Notes under the pieces: model-generated | Databases searched by the model: none | Told to the model about the DNA's origin: nothing | The model's input: the letters and a program-made list of their open reading frames with translations, nothing else | From: Oceanisphaera avium | GTDB lineage: Bacteria; Pseudomonadota; Gammaproteobacteria; Enterobacterales; Aeromonadaceae | Direction of reading: 5' to 3' | Length of the DNA: 64,000 nt | Assembly (NCBI RefSeq): GCF_002157875.1 | Contig: NZ_CP021376.1 | Coordinates: 1,178,001 to 1,242,000 of the forward strand | Shown here: positions 44,101 to 51,755 of the stretch, in pieces | Numbering within the stretch: position 1 is the stretch's first letter | How the letters are laid out: the number at the start of each line of letters is the position of its first letter | Position numbers and translations under genes: made by a program

Positions 44101-45792
44101 CGCCCTACCTTACATTTGGTATTTTTTGACGCAGGCCTAGCCCGTGTTGAAGACATAAAGCAGTATACCTATCTTAAAAACAGCCAGAGTGTGCTGGTCT
44201 TTATGAGTACCTATCTTAGTGCTGGCAGCGGCCTAAACTACTTTGTTCGTTACCAAAATGGCGACCCAAATGATCCGCAAGCACAACGCTTAGACGTAGA
44301 CTTTCAACGCTTGGTATTAATTAACTCTTCATTTTACAGTGAAGTGCTAAAACCAAGCGCTAGCCTCAACACCCTGCCCAACTACATTAGCGTGCTTAAG
44401 CACCTCGCCGATGATATTGCCGAGCACAACATGACAGAATTTAATGTCAACTTTGCTCAAGGGGATAATTACCGCTTGCTGATGGCCGAACATGCCATGA
44501 GTTTATGTAAAGTGATTATGCAGGCAGTAGGCCGGATTGAACGCCGAGACACCTGGCTGAATACCGAGATATGGCTACCTCATGATGTACACAACAATGT
44601 CGCATTTCAGTTGGCCGGACTCAGCCAAAGTGCGGCTAATCAAGTCGTATTAGAAAGCATGTCGCTGCTGAATTACCGTCTTAAAGAGCATGGCGAGCAA
44701 CTCAGCAAAAAACAGTCATTTTCTAGCCTTGAACAACGCCAACACTTTGAAAAAAATATTATCAGCCATGGCCAACGCATAGATGCCGTTCACCAACGCG
44801 TGCTAACTCAAGATTGGATTAACCGAGTGCGTAAGGGAGAGCTTGAGTACTTAACGCTGTGTAACCTGTTTCGCGACCCCGATTCATTTATTAATCCCGC
44901 TCGCTGGCTAGAAAAGTTACAGGCTCACCCTCTGTATGCCAACAATAAACAGATGCAAGCTATTCACCACACTCTGTTTATTTCGCGCCAGCAAGGTGAA
45001 AGCTTAATCACACTTTGTCATAAACGCGGGGCCGACGGCTTAGCTCACGCCGATTACAGCGCCTTATCTGACTTTGCTGGTGGTGCGCGCGAATATCGCC
45101 CCGAGCTGAGTATCTTCCCTCAACAAAGCAAAGAAGTAGACTACAGCCAAGGTAATATAGTGGGCAAGCTAATGCGCGATTGTATCCGTATTCAAAAAGC
45201 GGCATTTAGCGAATTGGTGCCCCACCCTAAATTAGTGCCATTACTCAAAGGAAATGTAGGCGAATATCTGTTTGATAAAGTATTAGCGCACTTAGGCGTG
45301 CAGCCCCTCTCTGATTTAGGCGTATTTGAGCGTCTAGGTTCTGAGGTATATGAGTTTTTTGACCGCTTTATTGAAGTGGAGAACAGCTTGCTGTGTATTG
45401 ATGTTAAACGCTGGGCCACCAAGCTGGACCACCTACCCCGTGCGCAAGACACCTTAGAAAAAAGTGAAAAAAAGATCCGCCAAACTCGTAACCTTGCCCA
45501 CCAAAACGCCGATCAGCAAGGGCAAGAACAAGTACGTAAAGCTCTAGCTGGTCGCTACCAAAGTATCAAATTCATTTACCTCAATGCCGCCTATAGTCAA
45601 AACCCCAATAACCTAATGGGGGAAGACAACGTAGACCACAGCATTCACTACCTCAACTTACTGCAAGCCACACACCTGTATTACCAAGCCAAGCATGGCG
45701 AGCGAAACCGACTCCAAGCCAAGTCTAAATTAGACGTTAAGCTGCACATTAATCCGCAGCTTATTAGCCTACTTGGCCACTCACAGGTTTAA
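41110..45792 (+). CDS. Giant SF2 helicase with C-terminal PD-(D/E)XK-like nuclease domain
   Basis: This 1560-residue protein has no recognised close family. Helicase motifs are: Walker A DGTGFGKS (214-221), DExH box VVIDELHEAY (530-539; DELH 533-536), motif III GLSATSG (822-828), motif V-like YLSAGSGLNYF (1035-1045) and motif VI IMQAVGRIERRD (1136-1147). The 310-residue spacing between motifs I and II is unusually large and contains a predicted coiled coil (~322-372). The C-terminus holds KGNVGEYLFDK (1380-1390), then YEFFDRFIE (1414-1422; Asp1418) and LLCIDVKRWA (1427-1436; D1431-x-K1433), the E...D...DxK order of a restriction-type nuclease. The start is a GTG with a poor ribosome site. The next gene starts 32 bases after the stop, so both form an operon. 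The predicted role is nucleic-acid unwinding and cleavage, probably in defence; this is inference. Confidence 0.8.
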   Translation: MRWTIDEDIQLLLLVRQHFTALSKQNRLHVQSAFSQMLHTAFNSPHRDIAALLYRLKEAKILAFVGRPNGNAAQQSFKCLLQDDMALYNYRVTLPTLQKPLHPDTVAQVQQAFATSNPEQPLFDTLRDIATLFDLNPMQVEKILIENNQLCITPYRQLARCQVMNHHQADFSEQLNQQTPAAKLVADINACRARAAKLYQVYDRDGAEVIFSADGTGFGKSYGVIQGYVDYLTQHAKTRPADELILEGKFSNLLFMSPQKSQIDLDMRQKEQIIAAGGEFICVLSRKDTADLDFIDWASGLTNRDRYKQWYQHGKTSTYLKTELRQLSELVNQIDYCTAQIENQKKFATTDALHEQDMLKEQLKNRQHALRNIILTACKKLFEANGPATSVQEYIRLAMATRRKRQHQAQPMSKKAKATSPLGVYDIYLEIIKQVLPFEVCRYRPAVLLMTTNKFDTSTYRLTPHKRGKGLRFESVSFDLLIGGKVKPEDPQINTLAGESHEVQVDYLRNEHFQLNTKCPFRQHNIRFTVVIDELHEAYARLEKSCHVALVKKDNNLAHVFSVVGRIYHAVLNLERDTCPQQVPNDLQQQQITFITTIRELLASKCELSPDTTLGSMLGMFRDQLGAFEVNSNAAERIISLTHNVFSFNAKMYVNEASLKRIRLRHTEGDITRIELYYELEGDIYDTNPTLHDLFQLVSAMLAASAQITNANFKRWIKNGGQHDSSSQNTPLAEFIDAANTVASEVRHVFDRTTDKNLIIDHFFTYLQPKTVFTMSPMAELNYVNRGAERTIMLAFKMDLVKELPEAMLLRLLTGTHNKVIGLSATSGFSHTKNGNFSHHFLRRYAQDLGYRIVERVPSDIDMLNDLRTLRARIRTVDFKVFDAEQAALTDIYEHHPAFKAVYDDFFNALQEPLKYALANPYKNRQHRRELEALLLAAYEGKNSLILSLSSGFKLAFAQAYRRHQIAWRQQYGMTSNCDNQQQQRHDQILTFTPFKDRPTLHLVFFDAGLARVEDIKQYTYLKNSQSVLVFMSTYLSAGSGLNYFVRYQNGDPNDPQAQRLDVDFQRLVLINSSFYSEVLKPSASLNTLPNYISVLKHLADDIAEHNMTEFNVNFAQGDNYRLLMAEHAMSLCKVIMQAVGRIERRDTWLNTEIWLPHDVHNNVAFQLAGLSQSAANQVVLESMSLLNYRLKEHGEQLSKKQSFSSLEQRQHFEKNIISHGQRIDAVHQRVLTQDWINRVRKGELEYLTLCNLFRDPDSFINPARWLEKLQAHPLYANNKQMQAIHHTLFISRQQGESLITLCHKRGADGLAHADYSALSDFAGGAREYRPELSIFPQQSKEVDYSQGNIVGKLMRDCIRIQKAAFSELVPHPKLVPLLKGNVGEYLFDKVLAHLGVQPLSDLGVFERLGSEVYEFFDRFIEVENSLLCIDVKRWATKLDHLPRAQDTLEKSEKKIRQTRNLAHQNADQQGQEQVRKALAGRYQSIKFIYLNAAYSQNPNNLMGEDNVDHSIHYLNLLQATHLYYQAKHGERNRLQAKSKLDVKLHINPQLISLLGHSQV

Positions 45793-45824
45793 TAATGCCT
45801 GCCCTAGCCACACAGAGGATAACA

Positions 45825-48065
45825 ATGAACAATACTATCATTCCTAACTTGAAAGCCTTGGCCGTAAAACCCGTTGCTCGCACTAACCTTATTCAGTTAC
45901 AAGCGCCACCACTGGCCACCATTCATCGCCTGCTGGCTCCCGTCTCGCATCTCTATAGTATTGACTTTGTAGTGCAAGAATTTGCCAAGCAACCAAAGGA
46001 AAAAAACAAAGCTTTTCATGCTCGCCGACATCGTGAAGTAAAAACGCGGTTGCGGCAGATTTTGGGCTTAGAGGCCAACCAAGACGTTAAATACGAACTG
46101 CATAAGCTGGCCAATGGCCAGTATGTTTACTTTTACCTCGCGCCTGCTGCTGCACCCAATAGCCCTGCTTATTTATCCTTATCAAGTCGCATTGAGCAGT
46201 TGTGCCAGCAATTAATTGGCGAAGATCACAGCCTTAATCGTTTTATTGAAGGGCTGTTTAGCCTGCACCTCAAGATGGTGCTACTAGAACAAGCCCAGCA
46301 GCGCTTTCCAATTTCTCCCGTCTATTTCAATTCCGTCATGTACTTGAATGCTCGCCTGAGCAAAGCGGTATCTCAGAAAACAGGAACGGGAGTCATGGAA
46401 GCCTTTAAGCTCAGCGTGTATGCCTCAGAGCAGCAAGAGCTGGTGTTTACTCTACATAAAACAAAGTTTGCAGTGGAGCCTGCTGAAGAACTGCACTTAG
46501 CACTGGATGATGAACATGTATGGTTTAACACCCACAATGGTCGCATTAAGGCACGTAGCACGAAGGATGCTAGGGATAGTAAGCTGGATTTTTTTAAACC
46601 GGGCAGCGGCTATGGCCAGTGTCAGGCCTATACCTATAACGTGGTGATGAACGCGGTAGTAGAGCGCTTAAATGAGTTGGAAATCCCTCACACACCGTTG
46701 CCCTTTCAAGCGACTCACGAGGTGAATCAATTTACCACCGACCTTGACCAGCAGCTGACTAACACTGTGTTAGTGGTGAACAATGGCGTTAATTTCAGTG
46801 CCGCACAGCAAGCTTATTTCTACGCTCTATTAGCAGAGCAACTACCCAGCTATCAACTTTGGCCACTTGCCTCGTTAGAGCAGGCCATCAATAGCAAATT
46901 TAGTGAAATTCAAGCTAACACCTCAATCTTGGTGTTGAACCCCGTCGCCGAAGGCGCTAGCAACAGCATCCGCCAGCTAGATGATGGCACTGTCGAATAT
47001 GCAGATTTTTTTGATGCCTATTATGCCCATCACAAACAGCCCGAACTACATTGGGATATTTACACTCAACTAAAACTGGATCGCTTACATGGTTGGTTAC
47101 AAGATCAACCTTTACCCGTAGTACTACAAGGCATGAATATCGACCTTAAAATGCTAGAGGCATTGGATTTTATTCAAGACAAAATAAAGCAGCACCCTGA
47201 ATGGCAAGAAGCTGAACTGAATAATGATAAGCAGTTCAAGTCGAAAGCCGCTCTCATAAAAAATAAAGTCCACCGTACTAAAACCGAGCTGTGGTTTAAA
47301 GAGTATTTAAGAAGCCACGCCCCCATTCCATTGCCAACCACGACCACAGGCCATTACACCGCTTTTTTCACCCGTTCCACAAAAAAAGGTAGCCCTCTCT
47401 TAGGCTATGTCGAACTTACCGCAGACAATAATCAGCTAAGAGTGCTTAATACCGGAGTGACCGAAGGCGACCTAGGTTGGCTCGCCGTAGAGCACCCCGC
47501 ACTGGCTAGGTTAGATAAAATGTACAACAGCAGCTTTTATCTCTACGACCATACTCACGATGCGCTACTAACCAGTTATAACAGCGGCCGAGTGCCGCGT
47601 TTAATTGGCCCAGCTCACTTTGATGTGGTGGAGTTATATGCTTATCAAGAGCAAGAAAAATCCAAAGTCGAACGTGCTGGCAACGCATTCACCCAATTCT
47701 GCATTACCCGCTCCACCAAAGCGAACAACAATGTACTGCCCTATTTGCTAGCCCCGGGCCGAGTCGGAGATGATCCACTGATTAAGTCGCAGAAAATGAA
47801 GCACCATCACGCTTACTTACAGCCTCACGATCAAGGTTTATATGTACTGATCAGCGACGCACAGCCTGCCAATCAATCTATGGCGCGTACTAATTTGGTC
47901 GAAAACTTACAAATATGGGATGCTAAGGGCCAACTGTTAGATGTATTTAACCACCCACTAACCGGTCTCTATCTCAATAGCTTCACGCTCGACATGTTAA
48001 AAAGCGGCAACAGCAGCAAGAGCTCAATTTTTGCCAAACTGGCGCGGCTGATGGTAGAAAATTAA
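45825..48065 (+). CDS. Unknown partner protein of the helicase-nuclease
   Basis: An ATG at 45795 is in frame, but the one at 45825 follows AGAGGA with 5-base spacing and is chosen (746 residues). I do not recognise the family. There is no signal peptide or membrane segment. The N-terminal third is helical and basic (KQPKEKNKAFHARRHREVKT, 56-75). The middle shows hydrophobic strands alternating with helices: TVLVVNNGV (314-322), TSILVLNPV (366-374), LPVVLQGMNI (430-439). This may be a Rossmann-like unit. A beta-rich C-terminal half follows (HYTAFFTRSTKKGSPLLGYV 510-529; NAFTQFCITRSTKANNNVLP 620-639). Layout and helicase partner loosely recall MID-PIWI-type proteins, but I see no catalytic tetrad and cannot support that. 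The fixed pairing suggests a target-recognition or effector role. Confidence 0.7.
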   Translation: MNNTIIPNLKALAVKPVARTNLIQLQAPPLATIHRLLAPVSHLYSIDFVVQEFAKQPKEKNKAFHARRHREVKTRLRQILGLEANQDVKYELHKLANGQYVYFYLAPAAAPNSPAYLSLSSRIEQLCQQLIGEDHSLNRFIEGLFSLHLKMVLLEQAQQRFPISPVYFNSVMYLNARLSKAVSQKTGTGVMEAFKLSVYASEQQELVFTLHKTKFAVEPAEELHLALDDEHVWFNTHNGRIKARSTKDARDSKLDFFKPGSGYGQCQAYTYNVVMNAVVERLNELEIPHTPLPFQATHEVNQFTTDLDQQLTNTVLVVNNGVNFSAAQQAYFYALLAEQLPSYQLWPLASLEQAINSKFSEIQANTSILVLNPVAEGASNSIRQLDDGTVEYADFFDAYYAHHKQPELHWDIYTQLKLDRLHGWLQDQPLPVVLQGMNIDLKMLEALDFIQDKIKQHPEWQEAELNNDKQFKSKAALIKNKVHRTKTELWFKEYLRSHAPIPLPTTTTGHYTAFFTRSTKKGSPLLGYVELTADNNQLRVLNTGVTEGDLGWLAVEHPALARLDKMYNSSFYLYDHTHDALLTSYNSGRVPRLIGPAHFDVVELYAYQEQEKSKVERAGNAFTQFCITRSTKANNNVLPYLLAPGRVGDDPLIKSQKMKHHHAYLQPHDQGLYVLISDAQPANQSMARTNLVENLQIWDAKGQLLDVFNHPLTGLYLNSFTLDMLKSGNSSKSSIFAKLARLMVEN

Positions 48066-48073
48066 CAAACAAA

Positions 48074-48105
48074 AAGCCCCGCACTAAAGGGGCGGGGCTT
48101 ATCAA
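48074..48105. terminator. Hairpin terminator after the two-gene operon
   Basis: The arms AAGCCCCGC (48074-48082) and GCGGGGCTT (48092-48100) pair perfectly. T runs are weak on the plus side and good on the minus side (from the A run 48071-48075), so it may serve both the operon and the truncated receptor gene. Confidence 0.7.
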
Positions 48106-48162
48106 GCTATCATGTCTATGACTTACAACATCCTGTTTGCTCTATAGCCGTTTGTTGGCGAT

Positions 48163-48605
48163 TTAGAACTTATATTTCAAGGTTGCTTGCACATTGCGTG
48201 GCGCACCATAATCGTGAATATCCAGATCGATGCGATAATCTTCATCGAAGAGATTGTTCACATTAGCGGTTAAGCTTAGTTGATCGTTAAACTCATAGCG
48301 TGCCATCAGATTGGCTACCCAGTAACTGTCTTGGGTATAAATATCACGATAGAGATCTTTAGCTCCCGACATATATGTATGGCTCTGCCAATTAACACCG
48401 CCCCCCACGGTAAGCTGACTTAAGTTTTCAGGTGTAAAACTGGTAAAAAGCTTCACCTGATGCTTGGCTTGATCGGTGTTTATACGTATGCCCTCGTTGT
48501 CTTGAGTCAGCATACGGGTATATCCACCCTGCACTTGCCAACCAGGATTAGTTCACCGGCAATTTCTAGCTCCCAACCGCGGCCTCTAGGCTGGTCTTCA
48601 GCAGA
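48163..48605 (-). pseudogene. 3' fragment of an FpvA/FoxA-like siderophore receptor
   Basis: The last 122 residues (QGGYTRMLTQDNEG to VQATLKYKF) differ from the C-terminus of the receptor at 37635-39863 at only nine positions. DNA similarity continues upstream to about 48605 through the PGW and AGELEIAG-encoding region, but with a one-base deletion near 48545. There it ends abruptly at a 13-bp tandem repeat array. Signal peptide, plug and most of the barrel are absent, so it cannot function. It is most simply the remains of a duplicated receptor whose 5' part was lost. Confidence 0.88.
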
Positions 48606-48720
48606 GCTAACAAGCCGGAACTAAAGCAGGAGCTAACAAGCGGAGCTAACAAGCGGAGCTAACAAGCGGAGCTAACAAGCGGAGCTAACAAGCGGAGCTA
48701 ACAAGCGGAGCTAACAAGCC
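48604..48720. repeat. 13-bp tandem repeat array
   Basis: GAGCTAACAAGCG is repeated in seven consecutive units from 48630 to 48720 (the last ends in C), preceded by one separated unit at 48604-48616. Decayed units with the sequence AACAAGCCACCCACAT continue to about 48790. No spacers are present, so it is not a CRISPR array. The array begins exactly where similarity to the receptor ends. The remaining stretch to 49000 shows no gene. Confidence 0.85.
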
Positions 48721-48999
48721 ACCCACATAGCCAGCTAACAAGCCACCCACATGAAGAAAAGCCGAGCTAAAAAGCTAATAAGCCACCCATATGAAGAAAC
48801 ATCAATAAAAATCGTTGGAAAATTAAAAATACGATATTGAGGGTTTGGTTCAGTGAAAAAACGCTAAAACGAGCTAAAAAGTAAACGACTGTCACTGGAC
48901 TTTAAGTCAAACGGCAGAAATAGCGGGTAATTAGGCGCCCTAACTCATTCCTAACGGAGTGTATCAAAATAATATTGAATATAAGACCCGGGTGAGCGT

Positions 49000-49974
49000 C
49001 TAGCTCGCCCAATGTTGGCAGCTGCTGGCATGGGCCACTCGTCGCATGCCTCGCTGTTCGCAGTGACGTTTCAAATCAGGCAGCGTACCGACCGGACCTT
49101 TAAACAGCATCATAAACTCTTGGGTTATTTTCAGCCAGTTTTCTTGTGGAATATTCAGCCGTTCCAGTATCTTAGCGCTTGTTTCTGAAATCGTACCGCC
49201 TTTGTCGCCTCGCAGTATACGGCCTGTGTCATCCACTAGCGTGAAATAATCTTGTAGCTCAAGTATCAGTCCTTTAGGACGTTCATTGTACTCGTTGCCC
49301 ATAAACGGCAATAACTCTTTGGGTTGTTGGCCTTGCTTTGCCGCATCAATCCGCCGCTGAATACTGGTGAAGTCGGATTGCTCGGGCGTATCTGCCAGCT
49401 TGGCACGGATGGGGTTTAAATCAACATAGGTCATACAGGCTAACACGGCGGCGTCATCCAATAGGGCTTGAGACTTGAAGCGCCCTTCCCAAAATCTGCC
49501 GGTGCAGTTGTCTTCTTTATTCGCCTGTCTGGCGATGGGCTCATTTAAGGCACGCATAAACCAGCTGATGCTCGTTAATCGCTGTCGGTACTCGGCAATT
49601 CGCTCATCCAATATACGGATAAAGTGCGGCTCTATAACCTCACCACGAGCAAATCGCTGAGTGAGCCAAGTGCCCGCGAACAGCAAGTGCCATTGTGCTA
49701 CCACCTCGCTATCCGTCCACGCTCGTGCTTTTTCGATATCCACCTTTAGCACCACATGCAGGTGATTAGACATCACCGCATAAGCCGCAAGGTCGATGGC
49801 AAATATCTGTGCTAATAACAATAAGCGCTCTTCTATCCAGTTGCGCCTATGTTCGTAAGACTGACCAGAAAAATGGTCATGGCCACATAAAAACGCCCTT
49901 CTTACCGTGCGACTCACGCAGTGGTAATAAGGGGTCTCTGCCAAGCTGATTTGAGTAAAACGGGGTTTAGGCAT
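49000..49974 (-). CDS. REP-associated tyrosine transposase (Y1/HUH)
   Basis: The ATG at 49974 follows GAGGAGG with 5-base spacing and is preferred over 49992; the product is 324 residues. The N-terminal half is a Y1 transposase domain: YYHCVSRTVRRAFLCG, the HUH-type MSNHLHVVL (about residues 68-76), and the catalytic Tyr in MTYVDLNPIRA (about 181-191). GRFWEGRFKSQALL is family-typical. Such RAYT enzymes are single-copy, domesticated relatives of IS200/IS605 transposases that mobilise short palindromic repeats. No IS ends are visible. A dead scrap of a related gene lies at 11355-11472, and REP-like palindromes occur at 17493-17799. The frame is intact, so it may be active. Confidence 0.85.
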   Translation of the reverse strand: MPKPRFTQISLAETPYYHCVSRTVRRAFLCGHDHFSGQSYEHRRNWIEERLLLLAQIFAIDLAAYAVMSNHLHVVLKVDIEKARAWTDSEVVAQWHLLFAGTWLTQRFARGEVIEPHFIRILDERIAEYRQRLTSISWFMRALNEPIARQANKEDNCTGRFWEGRFKSQALLDDAAVLACMTYVDLNPIRAKLADTPEQSDFTSIQRRIDAAKQGQQPKELLPFMGNEYNERPKGLILELQDYFTLVDDTGRILRGDKGGTISETSAKILERLNIPQENWLKITQEFMMLFKGPVGTLPDLKRHCEQRGMRRVAHASSCQHWAS

Positions 49975-50154
49975 CCTTGCCTCCTCAAACATTCAAACTA
50001 GAACTCTTTAAGTGTAGGTCTTAAGCCAAATGCTAGGGGGTTAACATGGGTGGCCTGTTAGACATGTTAGACAGTGCTCAACGCCGTTCCACTCGGCAGA
50101 TACCTTTTTTGAGCTTACGAGTCGTTGCTTTGCTGCATCAGCTTTCTGTGTGAA

Positions 50155-50340
50155 ATCCTTACTCAAATAGGTGATGTGGAAGTTACGGGTTTACACGTAT
50201 GGCAGATTGGACCTGAGGCTCGAGCAGCAATTGTGAGCGTCTTGGGTAATGCGAACACGATTCGAGAGTGCTTAAAGCCTGTCCATGAGGTCATGCATCT
50301 GACCGTGGAATATCATATTTTAAAAGTCATCAGCCGCTGA
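50155..50340 (+). pseudogene. C-terminal remnant of a cation diffusion facilitator (DmeF/CzcD-like)
   Basis: The frame reads ILTQIGDVEVTGLHVWQIGP then EARAAIVSVL and HEVMHLTVEY. The LHVW-x-x-GP and AIVS strands belong to the cytoplasmic domain of CDF metal-efflux proteins. The six-helix membrane part and the His-rich loop are missing. Upstream sequence (50041-50154) does not continue the family, so this is a scrap left by a deletion, next to the manganese exporter gene mntP. Confidence 0.7.
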
Positions 50341-50440
50341 GATCAATTTAACGGCCTTTGAGCAACATAAAGGCCGTTATCGATGATGAATAGATTACGA
50401 TAAAAAGAAAGCTTATCAATTCTTCGTGCAATTTTTGTAG

Positions 50441-51013
50441 TTAAAGATGGTTTGACAGAATCCACGCACCAATAGCAATCAGTGCTAGACCACCGGCAAT
50501 CTCAGTCCTATGGCCAAGTAAAGAGCCGAATACTTTCCCCAGCATTACGCCCAGCGTTACCATTACGGCTGTAGCCAAACCAATTAGTCCAGCAGCGATT
50601 AGAATGTTGACGTCGACAAATGCCAAACTAATGCCTATAGCCATAGCATCTACACTGGTGCCAAATGCAGTCAAAACAAGTTTAGAAAATGAATGTCTCG
50701 ACGGTGCTTCTTTCTTTTCAATGTTGGGTTTCAAACTTTCATACAGCATGTGCAGACCGAGGGCGGCGAGTATGGTGAACGCTATCCAGTGATCCCATGC
50801 TTCAACAAAAGCCGCGTCAACGAAAGATGCCGCTGAGTGACCAATAAGCCAACCAATAATGGGGGTGATAGCTTCAATGATGCCAAAAATGAGGCCCATT
50901 CTTAACGCTTCGGCAAAACGGGGGTTTTTAAGGCTTGCTCCTTTACCAATCGCCACAGAGAAGGCATCAGTAGACATAGAAAAAGCAAGTAACAGAAGGG
51001 CTATGGCGTTCAT
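50441..51013 (-). CDS. mntP: Manganese efflux pump MntP
   Basis: This 190-residue inner-membrane protein exports Mn(II). It has six hydrophobic helices in two related halves, each with a conserved Asp motif: LLLAFSMSTDAFSVAIGKGA (about 5-24) and LTAFGTSVDAMAIGISLAFV (about 110-129). This is the duplicated DUF204 pattern of MntP (188 residues in Escherichia coli). A yybP-ykoY manganese riboswitch precedes it (51030-51182), the same arrangement as in Escherichia coli, so expression should rise with manganese. The start ATG at 51013 agrees with the family. Confidence 0.95.
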   Translation of the reverse strand: MNAIALLLLAFSMSTDAFSVAIGKGASLKNPRFAEALRMGLIFGIIEAITPIIGWLIGHSAASFVDAAFVEAWDHWIAFTILAALGLHMLYESLKPNIEKKEAPSRHSFSKLVLTAFGTSVDAMAIGISLAFVDVNILIAAGLIGLATAVMVTLGVMLGKVFGSLLGHRTEIAGGLALIAIGAWILSNHL

Positions 51014-51029
51014 TTTTTATTTCTCAGGT

Positions 51030-51182
51030 CGGGTATCGAGTCCACGACATATCCATACCCCCGACTTGCAGTATAGATACATCGATGGTCTCGCCAACCG
51101 AGAGGTGCTCGCACCATGGCATTTTGCCAAGTATGTTGACACGAACTCTTTCGCATAACGAAAGCAGGCTACTCCCCAAAGA
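51030..51182 (-). ncRNA. yybP-ykoY manganese riboswitch in the mntP leader
   Basis: Read on the minus strand, the leader contains TTTGGGGAGTAGCC (about 51169-51182), then CAACATACT (51130-51138), a hairpin, and GGCGAGACC (51087-51095). These are the paired L1/L3 elements that form the Mn(II)-sensing site. A GTCGGGGGTAT...ATACCCGAC hairpin just before mntP (about 51038-51068) is a likely expression platform. Confidence 0.9.
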
Positions 51183-51260
51183 ACCGATAGATTAGCATGA
51201 ATGTCTTAAAAAATGAAAAAATCGCTTAATCAGACATTCTTTGACTAGGGCTAATTCTCG

Positions 51261-51361
51261 TCAGAAAGCGGTTGAATGGTCGTGATGTATTAAATGGTAC
51301 AACTCATGAGCCACCAAGTAATCCATCATGCGATTGGGCCCGAACATAATCTACTAGTTGA
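51261..51361 (-). pseudogene. Remnant of a YgjP/SprT-like metallopeptidase
   Basis: Translation of the minus strand gives PNRMMDYLVAHELYHLIHHD followed by HSTAF, containing the zinc motif HELYH in the setting seen in YgjP (DUF45) proteins. In-frame stops lie just before it (two TAG codons) and after it, and no further homology is seen. Only ~25 codons survive. Confidence 0.6.
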
Positions 51362-51755
51362 ACTCAAGCTTGCCATCAGCATGACAACCCTAGTGAGACT
51401 TTAAGTTTTTTAACGGTGCACCTATGGGTTCCACACCAAATAAAAACACATAACGGCGCACTTTCTGGTGTGTTTTTAGTCTGCCTTAGTGCTTATAACA
51501 GCGTATGGGTGTATGACAGATCATGTACGGTTGTGTTGGAAGCCTTCTAGCACTTGCAGCGCTAATTGGCATTGGAAGGGTGACCTATGCTGTCGAAACC
51601 GACTAAACAGATACGGATGCGGTGACGTTTACCATTAATAGAGCTGTTTTGAACACCGGTCAAAATAGCTGCCTGGTCACCAAATGGTCACGGTTTGGTC
51701 ACGGAGGTGGGTTTGACAAAATAGAAATGAAGAGTTTTAGCGACGATGGAAAAGC
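51362..51755. other. Non-coding stretch with GGTCAC direct repeats beside tRNA-Asp
   Basis: There is no credible gene in these ~390 bases. GGTCAC occurs three times within 51678-51703 (TGGTCACCAAATGGTCACGG then TTTGGTCACGG). An inverted pair CACACCA/TGGTGTG occurs near 51430 and 51469. Next to a tRNA gene this may be the worn end of an integrated element, but no integrase remains. Confidence 0.35.

Noticed and set aside
41110..48065. PIWI-RE or DinG-type operon assignment
   Set aside because: There is no Fe-S cysteine cluster, no separate nuclease gene and no visible PIWI-RE Arg/Glu signature; left as an unproven lead.
48604..48790. CRISPR array
   Set aside because: The units follow each other without spacers and are only 13 bp long; no cas gene is nearby.
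50046..50153. Small frame MGGLLDMLDSAQRRS... before the CDF remnant
   Set aside because: It has no family resemblance and no continuation into the CDF frame; probably chance.
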